Shown piece after piece: positions 11,801 to 26,213 of a stretch of DNA of 64,000 nt. Source of the DNA: Hypomesus transpacificus (taxonomy: Eukaryota > Chordata > Actinopteri > Osmeriformes > Osmeridae); assembly GCF_021917145.1 (NCBI RefSeq), contig NC_061067.1, positions 7,777,690 through 7,841,689 of the forward strand. The letters are read 5' to 3'. The first letter of the stretch is position 1. Every line of letters begins with the position of its first letter. Under the pieces are notes generated by a model. That model ran no database searches. It saw only the letters and a list, made by a program, of their open reading frames with translations, and was not told where the DNA came from. Made by a program: the position numbers and the translations under genes.

Positions 11801-14800
11801 CATTAACAAATGTATTAAAACAAGCTGAAATCATGAGCCCTACGCTAGCTACTGCCCTTTTAATTTATAACCATGAAAATGATTCAGCATATCAGCAAAT
11901 AGCTCTAAGCAACACGCTCTGCATGTGTCGAGGAGGCTTCTGCCTCATCATGAGATAAAGTAGGATGTTACGACACTTCAAATGAATACCAGATCAAGCA
12001 CACCATAGATTATGCTGTTAGACTGTGGTGAGAACCCACCATATGAAAAGAGAGAGCCTGGAAGAGCAGATGGTAAATTGATCTATCAAACTGTAACGTT
12101 TGACAATTTTCTCCCCTCTACCCTGTTCAAAATTACGAAGGGAGACATCCTAAATCATCTTCACAGACAAGAGATGAAGACTTTATAAAGGTTTCAACTT
12201 CATTGGCTGTTTTTTTTCCAACCCAACCAAGATTGTATTTTGCAGTTCATTGCATTGCATTGCATTTCTGTGGAGCAGTGTCGTGTTATAAATAAAATCC
12301 ATTTACAAGATTTGAAAAAATCATAGAAAAGAAAGTGTTATGTGGTTGGACACATTTTCTGTAGATACTGTAAGTTACTTTTTATCATCTGCAAAATTGT
12401 CATACTATGAATTAGAAATAATGCATTACTGAGTGTTGTGTTATGAAGACATATTGCTTATATTAAGTACCTGCCTTTCTCATTATACTTCCAAACATCC
12501 TCCACCACTGGTTCACCAATCACAGATCCCCAATCATTTCAAAGCTCCCTTGTCGCTACCCGTCTCCCCTCTCTCTCCTCCACCCCACCCCTCACACCAC
12601 CTCTACACACCCTTGCTGTCTCTCTTTGACTTAATCATTGGTCCTCTATGATTGAGCCCTGTGAGATGAAAGAGCCATGAGGATTCTGGGGGGTGCAGAG
12701 GGGTATCACCCAGATGAACAAAGGCTCGCCAACAAGGCTGCAGCTCCTCAGCCTGAGGGCGTGGCACAGGGACTCAATCCTCCACCCTTTTGTTCTCCAC
12801 AACCATTCAGCAGAGGGATCTCTCCAAAAGAGCAAAACAGAACACCTCCGAGCCCCATAGCAGACTGATGTAGTTCCACACTTCGCATTCGGGGCAATGT
12901 ACGGCACCATTCTAGCCAAGAATCAGACACAATTGTAAAGGACTGAATGGCAACTCCATATCTGTTTCACTGTTGGGACTCAGAAAAAGGTCAAAAGGAA
13001 AAAAGGGAAAAGATTTGCAGTCACTTCTCTCCATTCACTCGCCTTTGAGCTTTGTCTATTCATCGAGTTATTGCAGACAGGACTCCCTGTGTTAGAACTG
13101 AGTGTTAGAACATTGTTATTTATAGACACTTAGGCTATACAGACTGATAACTGCTACTCTTATCAACAAAGCTTGTTTTCCATGGTCTGCTTGAACTGCA
13201 ATCCTACTCCCATAGTCAAGTTGGGTTTACCAGTACCTCAGGATCTATTGATGTTTAAATATACCTCTACAATACAACCAAATAGCTAAGTAAAAATGTA
13301 ACAAAAGTTGGTGGAAGCCTGTATATTTGGAAAAACATGATGAAAGTCCTGAGGAAGTACTGGCTCAGCGAATTAGAAACTTGTGAGCCTGAGTGACAGT
13401 GAAGGTCTGACCGTCACAGTCACCATGTCCACTATATGTGTGCACATTGTGTTCTTGTAAATAAGTCAGTGTGCAACCCATCTCACCCCAACTCTAAAAA
13501 CAGCCTCTAGCCAGAAGTCTGGCAACTGGCTGTCACCAGTAGCAACACAGATTAGAACTTCCTACCTGTGGCACCACAAACATCACACCACTCATGAGGC
13601 AATGTGAGGCAGCCCACGTCCACCTCTATATCTATGTTAATCTTTAACATGTTAACTCATAACTCCTTATGGTGATGAGGGAAGTGTTTGGCACTTGGCA
13701 GTTATTTCACAAGTGTTTCACAGAGAAACATAGTAAATAACTTGACCTGCTTTCAAGTGGTCACATGGAAGTTTCTATTTGACTGTGTTAACAGTGGGGA
13801 AGAGTTCAACAAACCTTTTCCTGATAATGGTTGGGAGGATTTCAGTTGTTTATTAATGGGATGCAATTGCCTTGGGTGTGGGATATATTTGTTTGATTAA
13901 ATAGATTAACCATTTTGGAATGAAAGACTAATTGAAATATATTTTTTAATAATCTAAGTCAATAGTCCTATAGGTTTCAAACCTTTCTGGGAAGTTTAGT
14001 GAAGGGTGAGAAAATGTATTCACAAGGGCATTAACCATGAAGAAAACAGGTGCAGACCAGGAATAAAATAAACAAACGTTATCTTGCTTCGCTTTTCAAA
14101 GGTGTCAAAGGTGATGTTGTTTGCTGTAGTTTTCTTTTTTTTTGCTTTCACGAGGAGACGGTTATTAATTAACAACAAATAGACTTATCTGTGGTTTATC
14201 ATGTAAAGAGTGATTAGCGGGAACGCTAGGTGTGCGCATGGCTCAGAATAAGAAAACAAGTCCTAATCTACGAAGTGTAGGATGAACGTACACCCTGATG
14301 GATTAGATAAATTACAGCATGTTATTGTTTAAATTTTTATACGGCGCTGCTGGACTGGATTAATTTGTCGTCACTCAAAACAAGGGCAAGTCTGTCCCCA
14401 GTGGTAGAGATTGACAACTGCACTAATTTTTGGCATAACATAATTAAGGCTACTATGGCCTCTTACGACATGGTAGTAATGGGGATAAGTAGGCCTATTT
14501 AATTCTCAAACCATTTGCACTAATTTGAAAAAAGTAGGCTATAATCATTTTTTATCTATCAAATCAAATTATTGACCTGTTTACGACAGCATAAAAGTTT
14601 ATGTGAACATGATAAGACGCAGGCATATTTATGTAGGCCTATTGATTGATGAATAATATCTGCTACAAGATAAATCTTAATTTTTGAAGCATTTGTACAT
14701 ATAGAGTAAATATCCAAGTTATCGCATCTTGTTTAAAGTAGTTGCTTGGGGACATTTTAGCCACTATATCGTGCAAGATATACATTCTTCGGGTAGTAGG

Positions 14801-17800
14801 GGACTGCATTTTAACTGCTGAAATGCTCAACTCTATGTGCTATGGAAGGGGGAGTTCAGTGGGGGAATCCATTTGTCAACCGTTACTTGGAACCAGACAT
14901 TATTGTCTTAAGAAAACTACGTCGTAATAGTAATATATGCAATTGAACAAAAGAGACGTGTAATTGGCATACAGTTCGAGGGATGAACAGCAGAGGGCAG
15001 TGTTATTTCAGATAAAGCCATAATATGTAGACAGACTCAACATGCGCAGGCTTTTCAGTTTGAATGTAATATTTATGAGTTCATGCATGAACTGCACTGT
15101 ATATCATAACATTCAGATTTCAGTGGCAGTACATTTTGAACCAATCTTTGATTTTCCAATCTGATTTGTGAATCCAGCAAATTAGGACAGGTCTACTCTC
15201 GAGGTAGATTATCTCTCAACAGACACAGACTTGTTGCCATGGTACCAGAACAAAGACACCTGGCCTTCAGCTGCCACTCATGAAAGAAATCTCAAACATT
15301 TGATAACAGTGTTAAAAGACATTCAGTCAATAGAACAAATTAAGCTGGCGTGCTGTTGAAAGGGAGCTTTACTCTTGACTTTCTGAACGTTATCAGGAAA
15401 ATACAACAAAAATGACTGTGCATTTCAAACTTCCTTGAAAAATTATTATTGACATTTCAGGAAGTTGGTTCAATTGTTATCACTTTTGACTTGAATCACT
15501 TCCTTTGTAATGCCTTGTGTCTGTTTGTATGTGAGGGTTCCATCTCAGTGTGACACATACAGTCACTAGCATTTATATATATATATATTTATATATATAT
15601 ATATATCTATGGTATGATGACAGAGCCAACAATTCTGTAAAGGAAGATACATCCTGCGATTAACCCCAATGACCTCAATTTGGGTCCCATTACCAACTTG
15701 GTTGACAGTGTGGGTTCATCTTCTATGCCTTCTGTGGGCTGTATGCAGTAGTTACACACCAACCCCTTAACTGTGAATGAACTGTGCTGCTAGGTGTTAT
15801 TGTCTGACAATGTATCTTTTGGGGGGCGCATTTACAATGGCAATCATACTGTCCTAAACAGTGTGCTACTAGGTATCATTATCCTTCCGATTGTTCTTCC
15901 CAGATCTATGTGGTGGTTTACGGCCCTCTTGTGAGTGATGAAACAACAGAGATGGTAATGGATCCAGCCCAGGTAATAATTGAGGGCAATTATTTCAGAA
16001 GTTCTCTTGTTTCGTAATTGCTATCTAATGAAATCACAACGCTGTTAGACAAAGAGGATAATTTCAGGGAATATCCATATCAATAACCCTCTCTTTGCCT
16101 CCCTGTCTGGTGAATCGTTCTCTTTGACGTCACCTGGCTTCAAGTAGCCTATATTTTTCAGCAAAAGTAAACATTTTTTTTCACATTATCACTTAAAAAT
16201 GGGTGTGATTAGAAAAACTCCATAAATGTAATTTTAGTCAGATAAACACAGTGAAATAATCCCAGTCTTGTGACCTTTATCATATGGAGCTTTCTCAAGA
16301 GAGAAGAGGTAGATTATAGGCATAAAAAAACAAACATAACTTATGTCTATCAAATGCTGCAGGAGCACATCTAAATTCTTTACCAAATATACTGGTGTAA
16401 TAATGAGAATTATGTTCCGTTTCTTATTTTTCTTTTGAGCCGTTGGTTTAATGGCATTTTGCTTGTCAGATTCACCCGTCTGTCCATGGGAGGAGTCATT
16501 GACCGCCCAGTGTGAACCAACAAAGCCAAGAAGAATCTCCTCCTGAGGTCATGAACCTTGTTTCAATTGAATTGTCAACGTGTTAGATGTTCCTCACATG
16601 AACAAAAGACTTTGAGACATGACCCATGCATATCTTTTCACAACTAATATGGAAAGATCTTTCTTGAATAGACGAGCAGAGTTCTGTAACAGAGGCGGTT
16701 TGAAAGTCATTTTAAATTCGGGTTCATCTATAAATACATTGATTTCTCAGATGTTGGGATTGATGTGGAAAAGCACAATTTAAAATAATGTAAGGGACAG
16801 AAAGGCCTGGTGACACATGCAGTTAGGTGGAAAAAGACTACAAAAGAATAAAGCCTATACATCATCTTCACATGTCCTTGAAATTCAGAATGACACAGTA
16901 AAGTTGCCTTGATTGTGCACATTGTCATGAAATGATTGCAAAGACGCAAAGGAGCAATTGTCCTTGAAGAAGAAAGTGTAGATTGAAATAAATTACGTTT
17001 CTTAATAAAGATGATTGTTCTCATTAATGAATTAGTGGTCATCAGAAAATGTAGATTTTACAAGCAAAAGAAGAGTAATCAACAAAATGAACAAATTAGT
17101 TTAATTTAATAGGCATCAAGGATTCATATGCTCTGTCTAAATGTCTAATAAGCACTACTTTGCATTCCCTAGATGTGAATTTTTAAAGGTTTACCAGGAC
17201 ATCATCTTGCCACATCATGTAGCTACATACCGTATTCCATCAAATGTTTAAATGAGCATGCTGTGAATGTGTCAGACTCTTATATAAATTATGACATTAA
17301 ATCAGCATGCCTTTAGAGTATCCTAAAAGTGAACTACTCTAGTAGCAAGTAGAAACTTGAAAATGTGTCCGCAAATCATAAATGTATGATACACAGCCAA
17401 GCCACACATGAGCAGCCTATAGATCCCCAAGCAAGTGCATGTGTTCTGTTCTTTGATCCTTTATTACAACTCCTGGAGGCTGTAGACCCAATTTAGTCAG
17501 GTAGTCTGTCACTCTCCATAACAGTAACTTCATGGCCACATCAATCTCCACCCCTTTCAATTTGTGAGCATTGAAAGTCTGAGTCAATATGCCTTTACCT
17601 GTTAACCGGTTAGACTGCAATTTTTCCATCGTCTAGTCCATCAGTGTGTCCATGCGTCCATTTCTCTGTCTGTCTATCCAGTCAGCCAGCCAGAAAAGGA
17701 GCCAGGAAACCAGGCAGTACATGAGACATCATCAACAGGTGCAGGGATTTGATACTTTTGATCTCTCCTCAGGGGGCAGTCATGTGACACTAGGATTATC

Positions 17801-20090
17801 TCACACTCGTAGGCTTTGAGCCATTTGCCTCTGTGCTGTCTTTGTGGCCCATTTAAATCCTTTAGTGTTTTTCTTTCTTCTGTTGTTTTGAACCTTAGCT
17901 GGCTGGGACACTCTGTACACGAGCACATGACGTCAACCAGGAAACACACACCAGCGCAGAGCTGCATTGTGACCATGACATCACAAAACATATCCTATTA
18001 TTCTCTAAGGATCCAGTTTGGATGGTGTTGACACATTGTTTTGAGTTACTACTATTATTAACTACAGTACTCCTCCTGTACACACACAAAATACATAATA
18101 ATTCAGCTCTTTCGATTAGCATGAACACATGTTTGGTGGAAGGCTTTGGTTGACCATGGTAACAAGAGCCAAAAAAAGCATTTCTTACAAGATGCTTCTC
18201 TGCCTGTTTGAACAGACACCAGTCTGCCAGTGTGTATGTGTGTGCGTGTGTGAAAGGAAAAGAGTGTGTGTCGGTTTGTGTGTGTCACCCCAGAGTCATA
18301 AACTACGGTCGTCACACTGAGAACCAGATGGAACCACCATGCATCTCAGAGCCAACACAACAGACTTTTATCTTGAGTTTTAAACAAGCATCTGTCTGTT
18401 AGTTTATTGTTGTAGGGTATGTACAAGATAGACAAAAGTAGGACCATCATGATTATTTTAACGAAAAAGGAAAACACATATTTACCATAAGTAAACCACA
18501 GTCGACCAAGTCAACAAATGTCATGTTATTGTGAGCCTGAATCAACACACCTTCATAGCTGCTTACTTGCTTCAAAGTTGTGTACAGTTGCACCAGAACT
18601 GCTGCTTAAATGTATATCATGAGACAAGATCAGCACTGACCTTTGGCTAGAGCCTGTCTCCTGGGTGTAACTGGGTTTACAAGAACACAGCAGAATATAG
18701 TTTGTCAGGTCTGACAGGTGAGACATCTGGCTAGCACCCTCATCAGACAAACAAGCTGAGAGCTCTTTCATGTATTCCCCGACTTTAGTCGTCATACCCA
18801 GAAATGAATCTAACCTAACCGTATACCGCTGTGCTTTGTTTTGTTTATGATTGTTGAACGGTAGTCTGGCACTCTAGTTCACAGCTTGGTCTCAAATTGT
18901 CCTGCAATTATTTTTTTCTTTCTTCTCCTATGTGTACTTTTAGATTTACCTTTATCAACTGTCACCCCTCACCACACACCTCTCTCCTTCCGGCATGCTG
19001 GTTGCTGTGGTTACACTGAGTACATTTATGCTGACATTTTATTCTTCTTTCCTCTATAATTATCAGTTTTCCTACATTTATCCACACACCACTTAGATTC
19101 TTTAAATCTTTTTCGTGTTTCTGATGACATGGAACAATAATCTCGACATGGAATCTCACTAAAAGTGAGTGATCACGAATGCCTCCTATGTCTCAATGAG
19201 TTCTGATGTATTTTGTCAATGTGAGCACAACTGCTCATTGTGTGAGATCAAATATCACACCCCCTGACACATGCTCCTGGTCTCGTCTGGTATCCTAACA
19301 TTTGCCTTTGTTCTTTTGTAGGTATGTACAAGTTTGTGTGCGTATGTGAAAGATGTGTCAGAAAGCTTGTGAAAGAGAGACACAAAGGTAGAAGGGCAGA
19401 ATGGAACGGAATATGTGTTGTGTCTGAATGTGGGCATATCATTTCTGACCCCACAAGCCATCTAACCATCAACAATGTTGGAGCCCACAATTGTTAGTCC
19501 CATCATATAATCACACTATCACACAATTGGCCTGTTTGGCAAATAGCAGACTATGCATGGCTTTCCATCCTAAATGTTTCTCTTTCTTCCAGTGTAAATT
19601 TTCCCACATTATCGGTTCCACGAGTGTGCTTTGGAGACAGTAAGAGGCATGGCTGTTTGAAGTGCTGTTCTTCTTGCATCTTTCAATCATGTGTTCCTTT
19701 ACACAGTTATGCTGTCTTTGATTTACTTTTGTTGCAATTATACTAGCAAATATGTATGTGTTTGTTTTCTGCAGATAGTAATCTCAGTAATGATAGGAAG
19801 TAACATATTTTCAGGTGATAGTTGGCATTGGCTGAGTAAATAATGTAGTCTTGTGATGTGAGAATTTGTCTGGAAAATAATTTTAGATTTAATGAGTTCC
19901 ACAAATTATAGAAATGGCAGTAAACTTCTGTTAATGTACTTTGCCTAAACCATATTTACATCTAATTGGGGTGCCGGCTGTTTAAGACCCTGCCGTACAT
20001 CCAGCCTGTCATTAGAAGTCGTCTGCCTTTGGGGAATCAAGTTTGATAGACTGTTCTGCCAGCAGGAAATTGAGTCAGTGACATCAATTC
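8870..20090. other. gene-free interval between INSIG1 and HTR5A (left part)
   Basis: About 11 kb with no exon, RNA gene or recognisable mobile element. Open frames are short and lack splice context or family resemblance. Noted within it are an AT dinucleotide run at 15,573-15,609, a short direct repeat (GTGCTGCTAGGTGTTATT-like) at about 15,783 and 15,862, and a homeodomain-word-rich stretch at about 15,895-16,140 that may be a regulatory element. Confidence 0.5.
15573..15609. repeat. (AT)n run
   Basis: Alternating A/T with one TTT interruption in the middle. It is self-complementary and could extrude as a cruciform. Confidence 0.85.
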
Positions 20091-20100
20091 CCCTTGTGTT

Positions 20101-20140
20101 GTTCCCCACCTGAACAGCTGGGGGTGTTTAGGTGGGGAAC
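20101..20140 (+). repeat. near-perfect hairpin (16-bp stem, 8-nt loop)
   Basis: The left arm GTTCCCCACCTGAACA (20101-20116) pairs with the right arm TGTTTAGGTGGGGAAC (20125-20140). All 16 positions pair, one as a G-T wobble, around the loop GCTGGGGG. The flanks pair only partly. The stem is shorter than a usual miRNA precursor, and no family was recognised. Confidence 0.8.
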
Positions 20141-20216
20141 ACAACATGTGTTGTGCAAGCCATTCAGTTTGAAGTAAACAACTTGTGGCAGGCACATACC
20201 GACACACATACCACTT

Positions 20217-20222
20217 CACACA

Positions 20223-20265
<43 letters not shown>

Positions 20266-20266
20266 C
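20217..20266. repeat. (CA)n microsatellite
   Basis: CA dinucleotide repeat with TA and AA interruptions. Confidence 0.95.
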
Positions 20267-20514
20267 ATACACAACACCTGCAAACACCAAGGCCATAGCC
20301 AAGGAATCAACATTGGTCATGTTGACATCTGGTCCCACCAGAACCTTTTGGCATTTTGAAATATTACAAAAATCACTAACATATAGAATTAACTTTTTTA
20401 TTCATACATTTCTGATAATGGACACTTTAAAGGACATAAATATATGCATTGTTATATATAGACAAGTCCAGATATTGTGGCTAACGTTTCTTCCTCTTGT
20501 CATATCTCCTGCAT

Positions 20515-20850
20515 TTCAGGGCAGGGCTGTATTGTGTCTTGCCAAGAAATGCACCCCCTGCTAACTCTGACTAGGAAAGTGCCACATGCATGAAACTTAC
20601 TCTGGGTACTCATACTAGTCCCCTCAATGTACAGTGAGAAACATTTGACGGTAGGATATACAGAACATAAGTTACATGGAGGTACATTTCTGGGCAGGTC
20701 TCATTTTCCATTTGATGTAAATGCAATGCACCCCCTGATAACTTTGAATAAAAAAGTGCCACATGCATGAAACTTACTCAGGTTACTCATTCTACATGCA
20801 AGGGGGTGCTTTTCTAGGCGGGGGTGCATTTGGCCTCCCCAATGACTCTC
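20515..20850 (+). repeat. imperfect tandem duplication, unit about 177 bp
   Basis: A block starting AATGCACCCCCTG at 20548 recurs at 20725. Both copies share GTGCCACATGCATGAAACTT and the sequence after it. The flanking words GGGCAGG (left) and a GGTACATTTCTGGGC-like motif (right) also recur, so the unit is longer than the best-matching 70 bp. The second copy has internal deletions. No known transposon ends were recognised. Confidence 0.7.
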
Positions 20851-23800
20851 ATTCAATGTGCTCCTCATAAAGGGTTTTGCTAAGATTGTGGATTCATAAT
20901 TTGACTGCAAGCAAAAGCAATAAAAATGAACCGCACATCCTTACAAACTACATGTTATATGCATGAAAACCCACATTTATTGACAATTGAATTACAATAA
21001 GTCCACAATTACCCTAACACCAGAATCAAACTAGTCAGCAGAAGAGAAAGGTACAGTAGCATAGCTTGAGCTTGGATATTAAAACAAGAAAATTGGACAC
21101 AACAATATCCTGGCAACATTTGTCAGTCAGGCTAGCATCATCTGGTCTGCATTTGTTTGCATTTCCCAGAGCTCAATGTGAAATCGAATTTGTCCAACCA
21201 CCTTACAGTAAAAAGTCTCAGACCTACAGCAGATAGACACGGAAAACAGCCAAAACATTCACAATACTGACCCTCGAACACACCCCCATGCATACAGAGT
21301 TCACACAGGAGGCACAAGCACTCACACCAACACAGCTGAATAAACGGAGAACAAAGACACAGACATGCACACAGATGTAGCGAGAGTGTCCATCGATGGA
21401 AGATGTTAGGGAAACAACGTAATTCAAAGATGATGGGAATTCAATTGAGCATCCCAGACCAGCTTTGAGAGCCTCATGTTAGTTCCAGGCCCTGGGTCTG
21501 TATCGGTTAGGCTATTTAAGCAGCACACAGAATATAGACCAGAGAAAGGAGGTCTGTCATAAAAGATGGTGGTGTTCAACCACTGTTGTTTTAACCTAAA
21601 CTGAGCACAAAATTAAATCATCCACCAACAGCAAACATCAGTGGTGAAACGGGGAGTCAGGAAGGATTATGGTGGGCGAGAGATTGTGTGCGTTTCCAAA
21701 TACATATTCTGTGTGTGTGCGTGTGTGCCTGCGCGTGCGTGTGTACAGACCATAACAAGTACCTGCAGCGTGTAAAACCTGCAGCCAGTGAAGTTAGCTT
21801 TTCAAGCGTCGGATAAACAACAAAGGAGCTGCCAGCAACGGTGCAAGTGCCGTTCCAATCCCCAGTGCTTTACGGAGATTAGCGGAATCATTTAGCTCAC
21901 TCATCTTTTTACGACGGAAGAGAACCATGAAGAGAAGATGCAGCTTTTTTTTTTGGCTGATTGTTATTTTCATCACAGTCAACAGTGCCAGGAGGAATTT
22001 GTGAAGGGGAAAGTCCCCATGCACACACTGGGAGCCGGGAAAGTGGCCCTGAGCAAAAGTTAATGCTGATTTAAGTTAATGTTTCTGTTTCAAATTAATA
22101 TCACATTTTATTTGATCGACATCCAATATCGTACAATAGGCCTATTTAAACAAATGTTCTCCCACATAATTCTTATTGATTTAAATGGTTGAAAGGCCTT
22201 GCAGGGCAATCACAACATGCAATTAATTAATTAAATTAAATGTAGGCTATGAGACACTAACATATTCTCTGGGCTCTTACAATGATGCGTTCTATCGATT
22301 CATGAGGTGTTTTCAGGTTGCATAGCCCAATGTGAATTTTGCGCTGCTGGATAGCCGTCTGAGTATAGATGAAATGCATGAAATTGAAAGCTGTCAAAGT
22401 GCCATCGATGCTCTCTGCTTGACAGATACTCTGCCGTCACAGTTCGCCGCGTGAGTCCTCAATCTGAATTCAAAATAACCATTTTTTGTAACTAATTTAG
22501 AGAATAGCTTGAGATAAAACGTGCAAACGTTGTTAACGTTCGCTTTCCCATTGCATGGACTACGCATTCCTTCACTGTCTTAAATAGGCCAATGTGCAGT
22601 TAAAATGCAAGGATATAGGCTATTCATTTACTACGGTTGGTGAATTGTCTCCCGTGTTGAGCCAGCGATTTACTTTGTAACATTGTTCTACATTTCCATT
22701 CCCTGCTATAATCGGCGCTGAATGCAGTTTTGACCTTGTTGAACGCAGCCACCTGCTATATCATATATAGACCTACCGCTCGCTGATCTGGACCTTATAT
22801 ATCTGAACTCCAAGTAGAGGGACTGGTAAACTCGCAAGTTCTGCACATATGCCAGATGGCCCATTTACTAGGCTACTTATTGACGAATTGAATTTCGTCA
22901 ACTTGTAATTTGGAACCATTGCCTTCCAAAAGCTCCCACTGCAAGTCATGGATTTGGCCACCAACTTTGCACAGGTGTTAAGCAGCGGGTTATGGTGCCT
23001 GTGGTTATAAGTTTGGTACTCAGGTTGTTGTGCGGTTTGCTAGTAGTTCTTCACCTGTCTTTTGGCTCAGCAGTTGAATACCGTTTAAATCTATGCCTCA
23101 CAGAAGAAATGGATCTGACATGACTGGATTGGTGAAAACAATACAGTTCAGTCCCTGCTTGCCATTGGATCCAAGTTATGCACATGCAACACAAGGAAAT
23201 ACAGTACAACATACAAACATTATAGGTTTCCAGGAGGCACATTTCTAGAACATTCAAAATGTGCCAAACTTTACATTCAACATGACACAAGAGGTCATGT
23301 TCTTTAGATTGGACTGTTTGGTTGTTTAGATGGTTCAGTAGATACATCCAGTTCTCCTAATTCTAACCCATCAGGACATCCTAGGTCTGTATTATCTGTG
23401 TAAGGACCTCGTCTTAGTATCGTCGAAATCAAAAGTCACGGCAATCAGCTCAGGGTTTTAATCACATTCAGAACATCTTATTCATATTCTAATGATTTTG
23501 GATCTTCAGGGGAATTCAAACTAAAAACCATTCACACTTCAACAGGCCCATCATTTATGTCATGATAAGATGGCATGCTCTGCACACATCATCAGAGTTT
23601 AAAGTGGTTTACTCAATAAAAAGCTCTCGTGCTGACGGTAGTTGATTGAAATGTCAGAAGCCTTACGGCTGAACTCTGCTAACTTTGGGTTCTTGCTGCA
23701 AGGGATTTGCAAAAGTTTTCCCAATTAAATGTCAATGTACAGGAGGCTCAAATAGAAATGTGGTGAAGAATCTCGAGGTGGTGAGCAGTGGAAGCCCTTT

Positions 23801-24176
23801 AAGCAGACAGGAAAATAAAACGTTTGGCAGTACTGACCTGTATGCAAAAGCCAACCATTTAGGTAACCGATTAATTTTGGGCAGCCAAAATACCCATGCC
23901 CACAAAGTAGCATTTTTGGGAGCACAGCACAGTCAAAAACGTCTCCCAGTTAGTGGGTATGGAAGAAATGTGACCTGTTTGGGACATTTTAGTGGCTTGA
24001 ACCGGTGCGTACTGTTAAGTACCTGTCCTCCACGTACAGTTGCCTCTGCTGTTGATGTCTCTTCCAGTGATGTGGATTGTTGGTCAGAATAGTCAGAAAA
24101 GCAAACTGGTTTGCATACGGCAAAATATTCTACTTGTACACAACAGCATACCAGTCCAGACAGAGATAACTTCCTA

Positions 24177-24198
24177 CCCCCCCCCCCCCCCCCCCCCC
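24177..24198. repeat. poly-C tract, 22 bp
   Basis: Uninterrupted C homopolymer. The length is prone to sequencing error. Confidence 0.95.
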
Positions 24199-24865
24199 AC
24201 CTTACATTGCTCCTATGTGGCTGAAACCCCAAAACAATACACAAAAACATTGTTTAACCTACACAAATAGTTGATGCAATATTTTAAAACATACCTGATA
24301 TGAATTTATTCATGACAGAATATGCAAATTATGCTCAATTAATCATGTCAGATGGTGAATCTATTTTTCATTGTTTGAGTGACTAGAATGTAAAACAGGT
24401 TTGAAGAGAGAGTTGGAGGTGTAAAGGTGTTGAGCAAACACTAGTAGATAAATCTGCCTCTAAGGTGCTCACTGAATGTCACCTATTTCAACCATTGGTA
24501 GTGGAAAATCAAAGCTTAATCATTTCAAGCAGAAGCACATTCCGTCTTCAACTAAATAAATCTCTTCCTAAATCTATGATGAAAAGAAGTACCCAGTTGA
24601 CCTTGCCAATAGTAACAGCTGTGATTTAATGGACACAACAGATATGTCCTAAGGCACACAAAGTATAACTGGTGAGCTGCACATGAAAGATGGCTGACCT
24701 GTCGAAGGTGGAAACAAGGACAATTTAAATTAAAAAAAGGAAGAGGCGCTTTGCCAGACATACTATGATGGTTGAGCATTTAACCACAATCAAATTCTCC
24801 CCTGTACATCACTTAGGATCAAAGCATCTGATGAATGCTTTATAATGGTAGTGCTCACTCACTCC

Positions 24866-24907
24866 CGCACACGCGCACACGCACGCACACACGCACACAC
24901 ACACACA
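24866..24907. repeat. (CA)n microsatellite with CG interruptions
   Basis: CA repeat mixed with GCAC units. Confidence 0.9.
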
Positions 24908-25989
24908 GTGACCGCGGTAGATGAAAGTCCTTAGAAGGAAACCAAAGTGCAAGCAGGTGTCAGAAGAACTCTCCCTCCTCCGGTTTGTTAATTGGGCAGT
25001 TGAAGTAATGACCAGTCTGATTAGATCTATTTTTACATATCTTGAAGTAACCAAACACCTGCCAAACCTGGCCATGCTCCTATGCTCTCCGGAGGCAAAA
25101 TTCAAAAATACTCATTGGTCTGTGCATAAAATGTGTTTTTCAGCTTTGTAAAGGTCCCTGCACTGTGATTTTCTCATGTCGATTAACCCAAAGTTCCTGA
25201 GGTATAAAATGTAAATGCAAATGATCTGAAGACAAGAGAGAAGCACTCTTACTCCCGTACCAGGAGAATATGTCTCATACGAGCTTTGCATGCATATCTC
25301 CTTGTTGTTTTTCTCAGTTCACACTTGTGGGGGAACCGTAATACTCCAGTGGGTAGAGATACACCATTAAGGCTTTCTTGAAATGTCAATGGAAGGTTCA
25401 GTACAAGAAGCAGCTAAGATGCTCAACAAACATTCTGTATTCCTGTTAATTTCTGGTCTCGAAGACAATTATAGTTCATGAGAGTTGAACACAAACATAA
25501 AAGAACATGTAGGGTCAAACAAAAAACACGCACACTATTTTACCCGTGCACTAAGACACTGTTTTGGGAGCGTCGTAGTGTCTCACAAAAGCAGAACACA
25601 ATGTTTCCTCAGAGTGAAGTGAAGAGGCGCATCCTCCTTGCAGATTGAGAACAAGTAGCTTCCCTTTACTCTGTGTTGTTGTTCATACTGCTCTCCTTCT
25701 CTCTCGTTTTCTCTCTCTCTTTCGTCTTCATTCCTTTGAAATATAAAATGAAAAACCAGTCAAGAATGACTGTACAGAGTGGTGCATTGGCTCAGATCCA
25801 AAAATCTTGTGCACCTGACTGGACAACCCGACCCTGGAGTTTCCCCTCCCTTCCCTTCTTCCGTTTCTCACTGGGGTGATAACTCATAGTGCATCTTTGA
25901 TGTGGAGATGTGAGTGTTTGCATGAGAGAAGGGCAGCCAAGGGTTGCACTGCGTCCTGCCCCGACTTTTCTGTAGTTGACTGACTTGCT

Positions 25990-25990
25990 C

Positions 25991-26022
<32 letters not shown>

Positions 26023-26026
26023 ACAT
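25990..26026. repeat. (CA)n microsatellite
   Basis: CA repeat with one AAAC interruption. Two further CA arrays follow within 200 bp. Confidence 0.93.
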
Positions 26027-26134
26027 TAACACTTACACACTCACCAATGTGCTCCAACACACGCATACACACCCAAGTCCAAAGCCATGCATGCACTCAT
26101 ATAACGGACTCAGACTAACACACACCTGTCAGTG

Positions 26135-26213
26135 CACACACACACACACACACACAGCAGACATGTTTTGCACTCACATCTATGTAAACATGCACACACA
26201 CACACACACACAC
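26135..26213. repeat. two (CA)n microsatellites
   Basis: CA arrays at 26,135-26,157 and 26,192-26,213, separated by about 34 bp of unique sequence. Confidence 0.9.

Noticed and set aside
23685..24092. 135-codon plus-strand open frame
   Set aside because: No family resemblance, mixed composition, ordinary flanks. A chance frame is likely in this much sequence.
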